NCBI RefSeq assembly: GCF_013388295.1
Contig: NZ_CP058235.1
Coordinates: forward strand, 1,528,001-1,592,000
DNA: 64,000 nucleotides
Direction: 5' to 3'
DNA from: Bartonella alsatica
Lineage (GTDB): Bacteria; Pseudomonadota; Alphaproteobacteria; Rhizobiales; Rhizobiaceae
The notes beneath the pieces were generated by a model, which was given only the letters and a program-made list of their open reading frames with translations, did not search any database and was not told where the DNA came from. This document shows, one piece after another, positions 1 through 8,591 of this stretch (the stretch's first letter is position 1; each line of letters begins with the position of its first letter). Made by a program: the position numbers and the translations under genes.

Positions 1-1152
1 AGTAATATTTTTCAGCGTAATTTTCATGGAATGGCTTTTTTAGCGGTGATAACAATTTTTTCAGGGTGTAGTTCCAATACTCAGCGCTTCACTAATATTT
101 TCTCTCATCATGCGGTATCTACCCGTTCAAATATGTCTGCAACTATGCCTACAGATTCGCAAATGCTATCATACGGTGGTATGATAAAAAGTACTGAATT
201 GCCACCTATGGATCCGAGTAATGATTCATGGGCAGATGACGATAGTTCGTATATTTCCCAACGACAAGGTGGAGCTTCTCTTGATAGCCGGATCATGGGA
301 ACACCGCCACGCAATCTTGGAACCCTGTCTCGTTCACAAATGGATAATTCTCCTATTTTTCGACGAAACTCTTATATTGTTCAGAGTGGAGATACTCTGT
401 TGAGTATTGCACGGCAAATTGGAACCAGTGTTGAAGCGTTAAAATTAACAAATGGTATAAGCAATAATTCCATCTATATTGGTCAGGTACTTATGATCCC
501 TCAAAAGCGTACAGCAGCAACTTCAAATGTTCACAATGATGATCGGGTTGCATCAACACCAGAATCCTCATATCAGTTTCAAATCAGATCTTCCATAAAA
601 CACAAGAAGGATCTACCTTATAAAAATCCTATAACATCCGTACCTTCTGTAAAAATTAATAAGCCAAATGTTATGCAGAATTCTTCCAGTCAGATGCCCT
701 CACGGAGCTATGAAACAACTGCATTAGATACGGCGATGAATACGGATAATATTGTTACTCCGCAAGCCACAGGTATTGCTAAGATGCGTTGGCCAGTACG
801 AGGACGCTTATTAAGCCAGTTTGGTCAAAAAAAAGGAACAGCAACTAACCGCGGATTAGATATTGCTGTGCCTGAAGGTTCATCGGTAAAGGCAGCAGAA
901 AATGGTGTCGTTATCTACGCTAGTGATGGGTTAAAAGAGCTAGGCAATGTTGTTATGATTCGACATGAAAATAATATTATTACTATTTATGGATGTAACA
1001 GTAAGCTTGTTGTTAACAAGGGACAAAGAGTGCGACGTGGAGATGAGATTGCTAAATCAGGTGTTTCAGGGAATGTTAAAACTCCACGCGTTTATTTTGA
1101 GGTACGTAAGAATTCATTACCTGTTGATCCTATAAAATATTTAGAAAACTAA
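1..1152 (+). CDS. LysM-M23 (LytM-like) murein hydrolase activator lipoprotein, 5' end cut by window edge
   Basis: Envelope lipoprotein of the NlpD/DipM type, which normally activates or positions cell-wall amidases at division. The frame is open back to base 1; the first internal Met is at 31, and the residues before it (SNIFQRNFHG) look like genuine N-region sequence, so the true start is probably upstream of the window. Numbered from that Met: hydrophobic stretch with lipobox FSGC (Cys13), low-complexity linker, LysM domain about 114-158, second linker, LytM/M23 fold about 252-371. The zinc and catalytic histidines are missing: Asn273 stands in the first His position (Asp277 kept), Cys322 replaces the YxH histidine, and RVY 353-355 replaces HxH. 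It is therefore probably a non-enzymatic activator, as known for EnvC and NlpD. yajC follows after a 340-base gap. Confidence 0.85.
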   Translation, partial: SNIFQRNFHGMAFLAVITIFSGCSSNTQRFTNIFSHHAVSTRSNMSATMPTDSQMLSYGGMIKSTELPPMDPSNDSWADDDSSYISQRQGGASLDSRIMGTPPRNLGTLSRSQMDNSPIFRRNSYIVQSGDTLLSIARQIGTSVEALKLTNGISNNSIYIGQVLMIPQKRTAATSNVHNDDRVASTPESSYQFQIRSSIKHKKDLPYKNPITSVPSVKINKPNVMQNSSSQMPSRSYETTALDTAMNTDNIVTPQATGIAKMRWPVRGRLLSQFGQKKGTATNRGLDIAVPEGSSVKAAENGVVIYASDGLKELGNVVMIRHENNIITIYGCNSKLVVNKGQRVRRGDEIAKSGVSGNVKTPRVYFEVRKNSLPVDPIKYLEN

Positions 1153-1492
1153 TTTATGATAAATTTATTTTAAAAGCTTGTAGTTTATGTGGATTTTAGG
1201 CAAGCTTGAATACATAGTATGTCAATAGAAAAAATTGTTTTGTATCATTAATTTTTCCAGTTAGTAAGGACATTTATGTTTATAAAATATAGAAAGAGAA
1301 ATAAATCTGTTTCTTAAAAGTTTTTTCTTATTGCCTTCTATTTCTTAAGGATTTATCTCTTTATCTATAAAGCTGTGATTACATTGTGTCGTTGTCACTT
1401 TGTATGACAGATTCTCTAGGAAAGTTTTTTGAGCCGAAAGTTTATTTTAGTAGAGTGGGAAATACCTAAAGATTAATCTATAGGAGATAGAA
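1153..1492. other. Intergenic region upstream of yajC
   Basis: 340 bases of AT-rich DNA with no coding potential I can support. It ends in a good ribosome binding site (ATAGGAGATAG) just before the yajC ATG, and presumably carries the yajC promoter, though no clear -35/-10 pair was identified. Confidence 0.6.
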
Positions 1493-1945
1493 ATGTTTAT
1501 TACTAACGCTTATGCTCAAGTCACAGGCGGTGTTTCTAATGGGACCTCACTTATTAGCTTTGTCCCGTTGATTTTGATTTTTGCAATTATGTATTTTTTT
1601 ATCATTCGCCCCCAGCGTGCGCAGATAAAAAAGCGTCAGGAAATGCTTAATGCTGTGCGGCGTGGTGACACAGTTATAACGGGTGGTGGTATTATCGGCA
1701 AGGTTACGAAAGTTTACGATGAGAGTGGTGAATTAGAAGTTGAAATTGGTGGTGATATGCGTGTTCGCCTTATACGTTCAACGTTAACTGATGTTCGCGT
1801 TAAAGGAGCACCCATTGTAGAAAAAAAATCAAAACCCAATACTAAACCAAGAACACCACAAAAATTTAAATCTAAAAATAGAACAAAGGAAAGTGTAAAT
1901 ATATCTAAAGAGAAAAAAGCTGTATCAAAGGAAGACCAATCTTAA
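1493..1945 (+). CDS. yajC: Preprotein translocase accessory subunit YajC
   Basis: Small inner-membrane partner of the SecDF complex, which assists Sec-dependent export. 150 residues: a short periplasmic N-terminus, one membrane helix at about 20-40 (FVPLILIFAIMYFFIIRP) ending in the diagnostic RPQ motif, then the conserved cytoplasmic segment MLNAVRRGDTVITGGGIIGKV. The last 45 residues are a Lys/Ser-rich, low-complexity tail that makes it longer than the roughly 110 residues of the E. coli protein. The start is set by GGAG 8 bases upstream. In many Rhizobiales secD/secF follows directly; here no secDF is present before the next conserved gene. Confidence 0.93.
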   Translation: MFITNAYAQVTGGVSNGTSLISFVPLILIFAIMYFFIIRPQRAQIKKRQEMLNAVRRGDTVITGGGIIGKVTKVYDESGELEVEIGGDMRVRLIRSTLTDVRVKGAPIVEKKSKPNTKPRTPQKFKSKNRTKESVNISKEKKAVSKEDQS

Positions 1946-2426
1946 ACTATAGTTTTAGTTTATTACATTATTTTACAAAGTAATTTGATAGGAATGATTA
2001 GCTCTTATGAAGATATTCATTGGAGAGAGGGTAGTCGATAAAAGAACATGATTTCTTTTATTTCCTGCAAACTATTAAAAGCAGTTACTTTTGTAAAGAA
2101 TGATAACGGATTCTACTATCTTTTGAACAAGCTTGCTATTTTATGCATCAGAGGTTGCCTGTTTTTAATCAATAGGCTCGAGATAAGTTTCTCGATAAAT
2201 ATGTTTAAACGAATCAGATATTTGACAACATCTTACTACAACTTTTTTATAATATCTGAAGCAGATTTGCAATCTATTGCTTGCTGTGTTGTCAAAGCAG
2301 TACTTTGTAGGAAAGATTTTGCATCAATATTGCTATACGGGTTATGTTTATTATAGATCTTTTGCTGATTTTTAGAGAGGGAAGAAAAATGCAAATTGGG
2401 TTTTCAAAAATAAAGGATGCTTATTA
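1946..2426. other. Gene-poor gap where secDF would be expected
   Basis: 481 bases without a recognisable gene. A 102-codon open frame (2048-2356) has a Cys/Phe/Leu-rich composition, no ribosome binding site and no family resemblance, so it is not called. In related genomes secD/secF commonly sits between yajC and the Mth938-like gene; no SecD or SecF motif could be read here on either strand. Confidence 0.5.
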
Positions 2427-2813
2427 ATGTTTCATGCAATTCAAATTCGTGAAGCGCATTTTCCAGGACGTGCACCTATTGATGCTTATGGAAATGGTGG
2501 ATTTCGTTTTGCTGATATGTCACATAGAGGGTCTATTATTTGTGTACCATCAGGTATTTATGGTATTGATATGGTAGGGCCTATTCCTACTCAAGAGGAT
2601 ATAGCTCGTATTTTAGAAGAATCATCTGAGATTGAAGTTTTGTTAATAGGTACTGGAGTTCAATTATTGCGATTACCTGAAGAGTTACGGGTACTTTTAT
2701 GGGAAAAGCGTATTTCAACAGACACAATGAGTACAGGAGCAGCAGTGCGTACATTTAATGTTTTGTTGGCGGAAGATCGTGCAGTTGCTGCGTTATTGTT
2801 TGCGGTAGAATAA
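2427..2813 (+). CDS. Mth938-like domain-containing protein (DUF498/NDUFAF3 family)
   Basis: 128 residues covering the whole Mth938-like/NDUFAF3 fold. Visible landmarks are the N-terminal IREAHFPGRAPIDAYGNGGFRF segment, the central LLIGTGVQ strand-turn, the LRVLLWEKRISTDTMSTGAAVRTFNVLLAEDR block and a C-terminal VAALLFAVE. The biochemical role of bacterial members is not settled; the mitochondrial relative NDUFAF3 is a complex I assembly factor. The start ATG is the first in frame. Its usual rhizobial neighbours are yajC/secDF upstream and the squalene/phytoene synthase-like gene downstream. The latter is present at 3556, so the cluster is conserved apart from the missing secDF. Confidence 0.88.
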   Translation: MFHAIQIREAHFPGRAPIDAYGNGGFRFADMSHRGSIICVPSGIYGIDMVGPIPTQEDIARILEESSEIEVLLIGTGVQLLRLPEELRVLLWEKRISTDTMSTGAAVRTFNVLLAEDRAVAALLFAVE

Positions 2814-3555
2814 TATTTTATTTAATAAAATCATTGTTTTTTTTAACATAAAAGAATCCTTATAATTATTGGTTCTATTCAATTTTTTATTCCAATTCCT
2901 TATTTTAAAACTTTTTTACCGTTTCTATAGGCTGATCTTCGATCAGTATAACGCACGCTGCTCATTTATATTCCTCTACTACGTTTTTACCTTACACGCA
3001 TCGTATTTGAATTGTTCTAAACCAACAGGAAATGGCTATCAAATGTCTAATATCTCTAACAGCGCATCAGTGTTTTCAAATATTTTACTTTTTCTCTCAT
3101 TGAGTTCGTTTATAGTTTAGCACATGTGCTATTGAATATTTAAATATTGAAAGACAAACAGCTCTCCTTACTTATACGTAAAAGTGCCATACGCATGAGA
3201 TTTGAGTACTTATATCCCATACAGTTCAAAGTGATTATTACCTGATTTTTCATTTGAGTAGGAATGTGTGTACGAAGGATGTACTTTCATGGTCATTTTC
3301 TCATTTATTAACTTTATTCTCAAGTGGTTGCATTGTAGATTGTAGTCAACTTTTTAGAGAATAAAAATGCTTTTGGTGTTTGGTACGGATAAAAACATAC
3401 CTAGAAAAGAGTTTTTAGTTTATAATAATACATTTGATAGAGACACATTTAAAAAATTTATTTTCTTAGTTGTATTTTTTCGCTCTCCACTTTTAAATAT
3501 GAATAAAAATAGAATATGAATTGCTAAAAAAGGAAGTTAAGTAAGTGTTTATAAA
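2814..3555. other. Long intergenic region without supported genes
   Basis: 742 bases of AT-rich DNA. An 83-codon open frame at 2869-3120 has no recognisable motif or ribosome binding site and was rejected. Nothing on the reverse strand resembles a known family. It is probably decayed sequence typical of this genome type. Confidence 0.5.
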
Positions 3556-4422
3556 ATGGTAGATTTTCTTCCTTATTATTTTGATATTTTACGTGCCACA
3601 GATCGTGATCGTTATATGTCGGTTTTATTCGCACCTAAAAAAAAGCGCAGGGCATTGGCAGCTCTTTACACTTTTAATGTAGAAGTTTCTCGTATTCGCG
3701 AAACTGTCCACGATCCGCTTATTGGTGAGATACGATTACGCTGGTGGTATGATTGTATTGCTCATGGTGAAATGAAAAAGAGTAAAAATAATCCGATTTT
3801 GGAAGATTTATTTACAGCAATAACTCTTTTTAATCTACCTAAGACAGCTTTTTTACGTTACTGCAATGCACAGATTTTAGATCTTTATCACAATCCAATA
3901 GAAACTCTTCATGATCTCAAATTCTATTGTGGTGAAACAGCGAGTATAATTTTACAGCTTTCTTGTCAGATATTGGATCCTGATGTCGCACAAGATTTTA
4001 CAGATGTTTATAAACATGGAGGGATTGCTCAAGGATTAAGTGGTGTGTTACGTTTATTATCATTCATGCAATCTCGATATCAATATTATTTACCTGCTGA
4101 TATATTAAAGGCTGTAGGTGTAGATAGGAGAGATTTGGAGTCTTATCGTGTCAATAACGAACAAAAATGCCACATTATTGAAGCTATGGTAGCGTTATCA
4201 CGAGATCATTATATTAAGTTTTATGAATATTCTGGAGCTTTGCCTAGAATGCTTAGACCAGCATTTCTTCCATTAGCAATTATACCAGCTTCTCTTCAAA
4301 AAGCATTGCAGTTAGGAGCTACAGTTTTTCAAGAAAACGCAACTTTACCACTGATTCGTCGCTATTGGTTGATAACAAAAGCAGCGATAAGCGGTGATTT
4401 CCCAAAAATATTATTAGGATAA
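3556..4422 (+). CDS. Squalene/phytoene synthase-family protein, NDUFAF6-like
   Basis: 288-residue member of the all-helical trans-isoprenyl diphosphate synthase superfamily (SQS_PSY). Recognisable elements are the N-terminal DRDRYMSVLFAPKKKRRAL-LYTFNVEVSRIRETV segment, EIRLRWWYD, and the C-terminal RRYWLITKAA. True squalene and phytoene synthases carry an Asp-rich DxxxD motif for diphosphate/Mg2+ binding in the first block; here it reads NVEVSRIRE, as in the non-catalytic NDUFAF6 (C8orf38) group linked to complex I assembly. A respiratory assembly role is therefore more likely than carotenoid or hopanoid synthesis. ATG at 3556 was chosen as the first Met; the AGGAAG at about 3531 is far upstream, so the ribosome binding site is weak. 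Confidence 0.8.
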   Translation: MVDFLPYYFDILRATDRDRYMSVLFAPKKKRRALAALYTFNVEVSRIRETVHDPLIGEIRLRWWYDCIAHGEMKKSKNNPILEDLFTAITLFNLPKTAFLRYCNAQILDLYHNPIETLHDLKFYCGETASIILQLSCQILDPDVAQDFTDVYKHGGIAQGLSGVLRLLSFMQSRYQYYLPADILKAVGVDRRDLESYRVNNEQKCHIIEAMVALSRDHYIKFYEYSGALPRMLRPAFLPLAIIPASLQKALQLGATVFQENATLPLIRRYWLITKAAISGDFPKILLG

Positions 4423-5100
4423 AAGAATATTATTTTAGAATAGCAGAATCAGTAAAGCTCTTGAATGTAAGCGTATATTATGAATGCAAATCTTTTTTCC
4501 CATTTTGGCAACACTGCTAATGCGTAAATTCAGATGGTTTTCGAGCAGTTAAAAATTAGTTTATGGTGGAGAAGATGAAGTGGATTCTTTGCAGTGATTC
4601 TTCATTTTATTTAGGATTGTCCATTAGTATATGATGTAGAGTATACAAAAAGTAAGATCAAATTATAGAAATATATTAGCTGTTTTTTTATTGATAGTAG
4701 GATTTTAATACTCAGCGCTTAAATATATCTGTGATGTATCATTTTCCAATGCAGTATAATTTCTTTTTTATGAGCAAGACTATCTCTAATTGTTAAAGAA
4801 AACTGTAGTTGAAGATAGATATTCCATATATAAATTATAAGATTATAAATGATTACATTCTGTTATGAAAACATTTATAGAGTGGCCTACACGGGTTATA
4901 TTATTGCATTAAAAAACTATTCTTAAAATCATATTCACTACTTTTCTACAAATTTTCAAACTTACAAAAAACATTATTGTTTTTACAGACATTATTTACC
5001 CTTGTACTACAAGAAAAAGAAGCTCACATTGCTTTTTTAATATAGAAAAAGCTCTGTTTGCACTTTTGTCACCTAAATATCAAAAAACAGTTACTACATT
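4423..5100. other. Intergenic region between convergent genes
   Basis: 678 bases between the NDUFAF6-like gene and the 3' end of the foldase gene on the opposite strand. It is very AT-rich, with no open frame of note on either strand and no classical hairpin-plus-U-tract that I could pick out. Confidence 0.5.
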
Positions 5101-6990
5101 TTACTGGAGAGCGTTAAAGATTTGATGATAAGCAGTGCTATTAATTTCTAAAGGGTGTTCTTTATTGGCAACTTGTAGCATTTCTAGTTTGATATCTTCT
5201 CTTATCATCATATCTATATTAGCACGAATATCAGGTGAAAGAGTATGAGGTGTAATGTCTTTAGGTATGGTTACAGTCTTTATTTGATATACAATACGGT
5301 TTGTTGTAACTGGACCTTTTACTATGCCATAATGACCTTTTGGAGCAGAAAATAATGCTTTAACTCCTTCAACTCCGAAAATTTCAGACGAGTCTTGGCG
5401 CCGTAGAGCTTGTGTTGTTTGTTTAGAGACGCCAAGTGTATGGGCAAGAGAAACAAGACTTTTTCCTTCAGTAAGTTGTTTGAGAGCATTTTGAGCTTTT
5501 TTATCAAGAAGACTTTGAATTTTTTCACTCTTCCATCGAAGAAGTACATCTTGCTTAGCTTCTTCAAGTGTTCTATCACGAGCAGGGATAATTTTATCTA
5601 CTTTATACCAGAGGTAGCCACCTTTGGGGAGAGATAGGGGATCAAGATCGATACCTTCATTTGATTGATAAATAGCATTCAATAAAATATCTTTCTGGGG
5701 TAAATCTGTGAGTATTGTACCTTCAATTGTTTTACCTGTTTTATCAATGGTGATTGTACGGAGAGGTAAGTTATATTGGTCAGCAAGCTCTTTGAGAGAA
5801 GCTCCCTCAAAACGGGCATTTTCGATTGCTGTATAATTATTACGTATATTATCTATAGCACGACTTTGAGCGAGTGTTTGTCGAATATTTGTTTCTATCT
5901 TTTCAAAGGGAAGAGAAACTGAAGGTTCAATATGTGTTACACGGATGATTACAGGACCTTGTAAATCATTGATCACAGCGCTGATTTGCCCTTGTTTAAG
6001 ATCAAAAATCTCAGATGCTAGATTATTAGGAAGGTCACTTTTTGTTAGAGGCCCTTTTTTTATGCCATTGAGAGTTTTGTTTTCAGCTTTAACTAACGCG
6101 TCAAAACTCAATCCATCAGCTATTTTCTTTGCCGCATTATCAGCAGCTTCGCGTGTAGGGAAGCGCAATTCTTCAATTGTGCGTTTTTCAGGAGTCATAA
6201 ATCGTGAAGCATTTTGGGTATAATAAGCTCTCGCTTCATCTGCTGAAATATCTTCGGGTTTTACAGTCTCAGCTGATGTCATAGATAATAAAGAAACCAT
6301 GCGATATTCGGGGGTACGAAATTCATTTCTATGAGTTTCAAACCATTTTTGCAATGTTTCTTGACCAGGGGCAGAGATTGTTTCCTTTTCTTTTAAATCA
6401 ACAATGAGATAGTCGGCAATACGGGTTTCTCCCTGATAAAGAGCAAGCGCTTTATAAAAAAGATCTGGTGCTTTCATTCCGGATAGCGAAGCTGAAATGA
6501 GCTGTTTACGCTTCTCTTTTTGGGTGTAATAATCAAAAAAATTACTTTCGCTGATATGCAAATACTGAAGATAGTTACGAAACAAATTTAGGTCAAAGAC
6601 TCCATTTTTTTGAAACATATTATCAGCACTAAGAATGCGAGCTATTGCATCTTTTGAAAGATTAATTTTCATTTTACGCGCTTGTTCATCGAACAATACA
6701 TTATGCTGTAACTGTTTGAAAACAAAAGCAGGGATTTCATATTGCTGTATTTCATTTGGTGTAAACATTCGTCCAAGATGAGAGGCGAGTGCTAATCGTG
6801 AGCTTTGATCGGCTAGTGCAAGACGATAATTATCAATAGTTATTATGGACTTTCCAGAAGTAATAAGATCTCTTTCGCTCTTTGTGTGTAGCTGTGGTAT
6901 TCCCCATAAAAGGATGAAGCATAAGAGTAAAATAGCAAGGAAAATCCTGGAAACCCAAGAATTTGAAGCATTTCTTATGATGTCAAGCAT
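5101..6990 (-). CDS. PpiD/SurA-type membrane-anchored periplasmic peptidyl-prolyl isomerase
   Basis: 629-residue periplasmic folding factor of the PpiD type. One N-terminal membrane anchor at about residues 14-34 (VSRIFLAILLLCFILLWGIP) follows the typical MLDIIRNAS start. A SurA-N-like chaperone region spans about 40-220, a parvulin (rotamase) domain about 245-365 (AYYTQNASRFMTPEKRTIEELRF, then an FDALVKAE block), and a C-terminal SurA-like region follows. It assists folding of proteins emerging from the Sec translocon. It is divergently transcribed from tpiA, a pairing also found in rhizobial genomes. The parvulin domain looks poorly conserved at the active site, so chaperone activity may dominate, as known for E. 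coli PpiD. Confidence 0.85.
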   Translation of the reverse strand: MLDIIRNASNSWVSRIFLAILLLCFILLWGIPQLHTKSERDLITSGKSIITIDNYRLALADQSSRLALASHLGRMFTPNEIQQYEIPAFVFKQLQHNVLFDEQARKMKINLSKDAIARILSADNMFQKNGVFDLNLFRNYLQYLHISESNFFDYYTQKEKRKQLISASLSGMKAPDLFYKALALYQGETRIADYLIVDLKEKETISAPGQETLQKWFETHRNEFRTPEYRMVSLLSMTSAETVKPEDISADEARAYYTQNASRFMTPEKRTIEELRFPTREAADNAAKKIADGLSFDALVKAENKTLNGIKKGPLTKSDLPNNLASEIFDLKQGQISAVINDLQGPVIIRVTHIEPSVSLPFEKIETNIRQTLAQSRAIDNIRNNYTAIENARFEGASLKELADQYNLPLRTITIDKTGKTIEGTILTDLPQKDILLNAIYQSNEGIDLDPLSLPKGGYLWYKVDKIIPARDRTLEEAKQDVLLRWKSEKIQSLLDKKAQNALKQLTEGKSLVSLAHTLGVSKQTTQALRRQDSSEIFGVEGVKALFSAPKGHYGIVKGPVTTNRIVYQIKTVTIPKDITPHTLSPDIRANIDMMIREDIKLEMLQVANKEHPLEINSTAYHQIFNALQ

Positions 6991-7100
6991 CGTTCAATTC
7001 CATTTTTCAGCACGAGTTATTATCAAAGCAGTAATGGAATTTGCAATAAAGTAATGAAAGATGCAAGCTTAAAGACTTGCTTTCGTTTTATAATTTGATA

Positions 7101-7137
7101 CTTAAGAGATGAACAATGTATTATAATAGCTCTTAAG
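7101..7137. promoter_or_regulatory. 8-bp perfect inverted repeat around a TATAAT box upstream of tpiA
   Basis: CTTAAGAG (7101-7108) and CTCTTAAG (7130-7137) form perfect inverted arms separated by 21 bases. The spacer holds TATAAT at 7122-7127, a consensus -10 element, and the tpiA ATG follows at 7146. A TTGATA at 7095-7100 lies 21 bases from the -10, too far for a normal -35. The arrangement suits an operator or a hairpin at the start of the tpiA transcript. The function is inferred. Confidence 0.4.
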
Positions 7138-7145
7138 ATGAAAAT

Positions 7146-7919
7146 ATGCACCCCAATATTAGACCTTTGATTGCTGGAAATTGGAAGATGAATGGGACCG
7201 GTGAATCACTCGGAGAATTACGTGCCATTTCTGCAGGCATTTGTTCTGATTTAGGTCGTTTGTTTGAAGCACTTATTTGTGTTCCAGCAACACTTTTATC
7301 GCGTGCTTTTGAGACGTTGAGCAATGAAAACCTCCTTTTAGGGGGGCAAGATTGTCATTTTGATGACTATGGCCCTTATACCGGAGATATTTCAGCTTTT
7401 ATGCTTAAAGAAGCAGGAGCGAGTCATGTTATTATTGGCCATTCAGAACGTCGCACAGTTTATCAGGAAAGTGATGCAATTGTTTGCACTAAAGTACAAG
7501 CGGCTTGGCGAGCAGGTCTTGTTGCTCTTGTTTGTATTGGTGAAACATTGGAGGAACGTAAAAGTAATAAAGTGTTGGATGTTCTTACGCGACAGCTTAG
7601 GAGATCTTTGCCAGACGGTGCAACAGCAGAGAATGTTATTATCGCTTATGAGCCTGTATGGGCTATAGGTACTGGCAATGCAGCTACTTCAGCAGATGTC
7701 GCAAAAGTGCATAATTTTATTCGTGATGAGATGTGCTCTCGTTTTGGTGACGAAGGGAATAAGGTGCGATTACTTTATGGTGGGTCAGTAAAGTCATCTA
7801 ATGCATTTGAGCTTTTGAGTATTAGTCATGTTAATGGTGCTCTGATAGGTGGAGCAAGCTTAAAAGCAATTGATTTTTTAACTATTTGCGATGTTTATCG
7901 TAGATTATATTTGCCGTAG
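7146..7919 (+). CDS. tpiA: Triose-phosphate isomerase
   Basis: Interconverts dihydroxyacetone phosphate and glyceraldehyde 3-phosphate in glycolysis/gluconeogenesis. 257 residues, a full-length TIM barrel. Visible signatures are the substrate-binding lysine in AGNWKMNG (residues 10-17), the catalytic histidine in VIIGHSERR, the catalytic glutamate and flexible loop in AYEPVWAIGTG, and the phosphate-binding LLYGGSVKSSNA and GALIGGASLK segments near the C-terminus. It is divergent from the ppiD-like gene and followed by secG in the same direction, as in other Rhizobiales. No strong Shine-Dalgarno sequence precedes the ATG. Confidence 0.97.
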   Translation: MHPNIRPLIAGNWKMNGTGESLGELRAISAGICSDLGRLFEALICVPATLLSRAFETLSNENLLLGGQDCHFDDYGPYTGDISAFMLKEAGASHVIIGHSERRTVYQESDAIVCTKVQAAWRAGLVALVCIGETLEERKSNKVLDVLTRQLRRSLPDGATAENVIIAYEPVWAIGTGNAATSADVAKVHNFIRDEMCSRFGDEGNKVRLLYGGSVKSSNAFELLSISHVNGALIGGASLKAIDFLTICDVYRRLYLP

Positions 7920-7927
7920 ATTATAAT

Positions 7928-7948
7928 AGAGGAATCTCGGTTTCCTCT
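7928..7948 (+). other. Hairpin between tpiA and secG
   Basis: AGAGGAA and TTCCTCT pair around a 7-base loop shortly after the tpiA stop codon. No U-tract follows, so it is more likely an mRNA-stabilising stem or a weak terminator than a classical intrinsic terminator. Confidence 0.4.
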
Positions 7949-8008
7949 TGAGATTATATGTTATTTACGTGTAAATAGCCATGAACATTTATTTGAAGAG
8001 CAGGGTTT

Positions 8009-8464
8009 ATGCAAACAGTACTTATTATTATCCATTTTTTAGTTGTTATTACTTTGGTTAGTGTTATATTAATTCAACCTTCAGAAGGTGGCGGGCTTGG
8101 TGTGAGTAGTGGTTCTGGGTTAATGAAGATGCGTGGGTCCAGAAATCCGTTAACACGTTTGACCGCTATTTTAGCATGTTGCTTTTTTTTAGTGTCCGTT
8201 AGCCTTATTGTTGTGGGGAATATATCGAACTCCAATTCTGATATTCTTAAACGTATCCCAGCTAATTCAGAACAGAATTCTATAACTAAAGGGACTTCTA
8301 AAACGGCTCCATTATCAGATGGTGAATCACGGCCTTCTATTCTTGAACAACTAGAAAATGTTCCGATTTCACCGCAGGAACAGAAACAATCTACATATCC
8401 TGAAACTGACAATCCAGTTCCACTGATTCTTGAAAATCCAGTTCAGGATAACGGTACAAAATAG
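8009..8464 (+). CDS. secG: Preprotein translocase subunit SecG
   Basis: Small subunit of the SecYEG channel. 151 residues with two membrane helices, about 4-22 (LIIIHFLVVITLVSVILIQ) and 52-73 (LTAILACCFFLVSVSLIVVG), separated by the hallmark Gly/Ser-rich loop EGGGLGVSSGSG. After the second helix comes a long hydrophilic, Pro/Ser/Glu-rich tail (residues about 75-151) absent from E. coli SecG but common in Rhizobiales. It follows tpiA by 89 bases and ends before a strong intrinsic terminator, so tpiA-secG may form one unit. Confidence 0.92.
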   Translation: MQTVLIIIHFLVVITLVSVILIQPSEGGGLGVSSGSGLMKMRGSRNPLTRLTAILACCFFLVSVSLIVVGNISNSNSDILKRIPANSEQNSITKGTSKTAPLSDGESRPSILEQLENVPISPQEQKQSTYPETDNPVPLILENPVQDNGTK

Positions 8465-8488
8465 CCTTTTTAAGAGAGTATAAATTTT

Positions 8489-8520
8489 AAAAAAGGTGAT
8501 TTTTTCACCTTTTTTATTTT
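8489..8520 (+). terminator. Intrinsic terminator after secG
   Basis: AAAAAAGGTGA and TCACCTTTTTT form an 11-bp stem around a TTTTT loop, followed by an AT-only tract. A GTG inside this hairpin (8496) opens a longer pyrG frame, which is a further reason to reject that upstream start. Confidence 0.85.
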
Positions 8521-8591
8521 ATAGAAGAAAAATTGTTTCTTTTTGCATTTTTTGCTGGAAAAATCGTTATAAACTGCTTATCACCAAGCCC

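Noticed and set aside
2048..2356. 102-codon open frame between yajC and the Mth938-like gene
   Set aside because: No ribosome binding site, odd Cys/Leu/Phe-rich composition and no family motif; probably a chance frame in AT-rich DNA.
2869..3120. 83-codon open frame in the 2.8-3.6 kb gap
   Set aside because: No start signal, no recognisable motif, and composition like the surrounding non-coding DNA.
8496..8591. Longer pyrG start at GTG 8496
   Set aside because: The GTG lies inside the secG terminator hairpin and would add 32 residues not found in CTP synthases.
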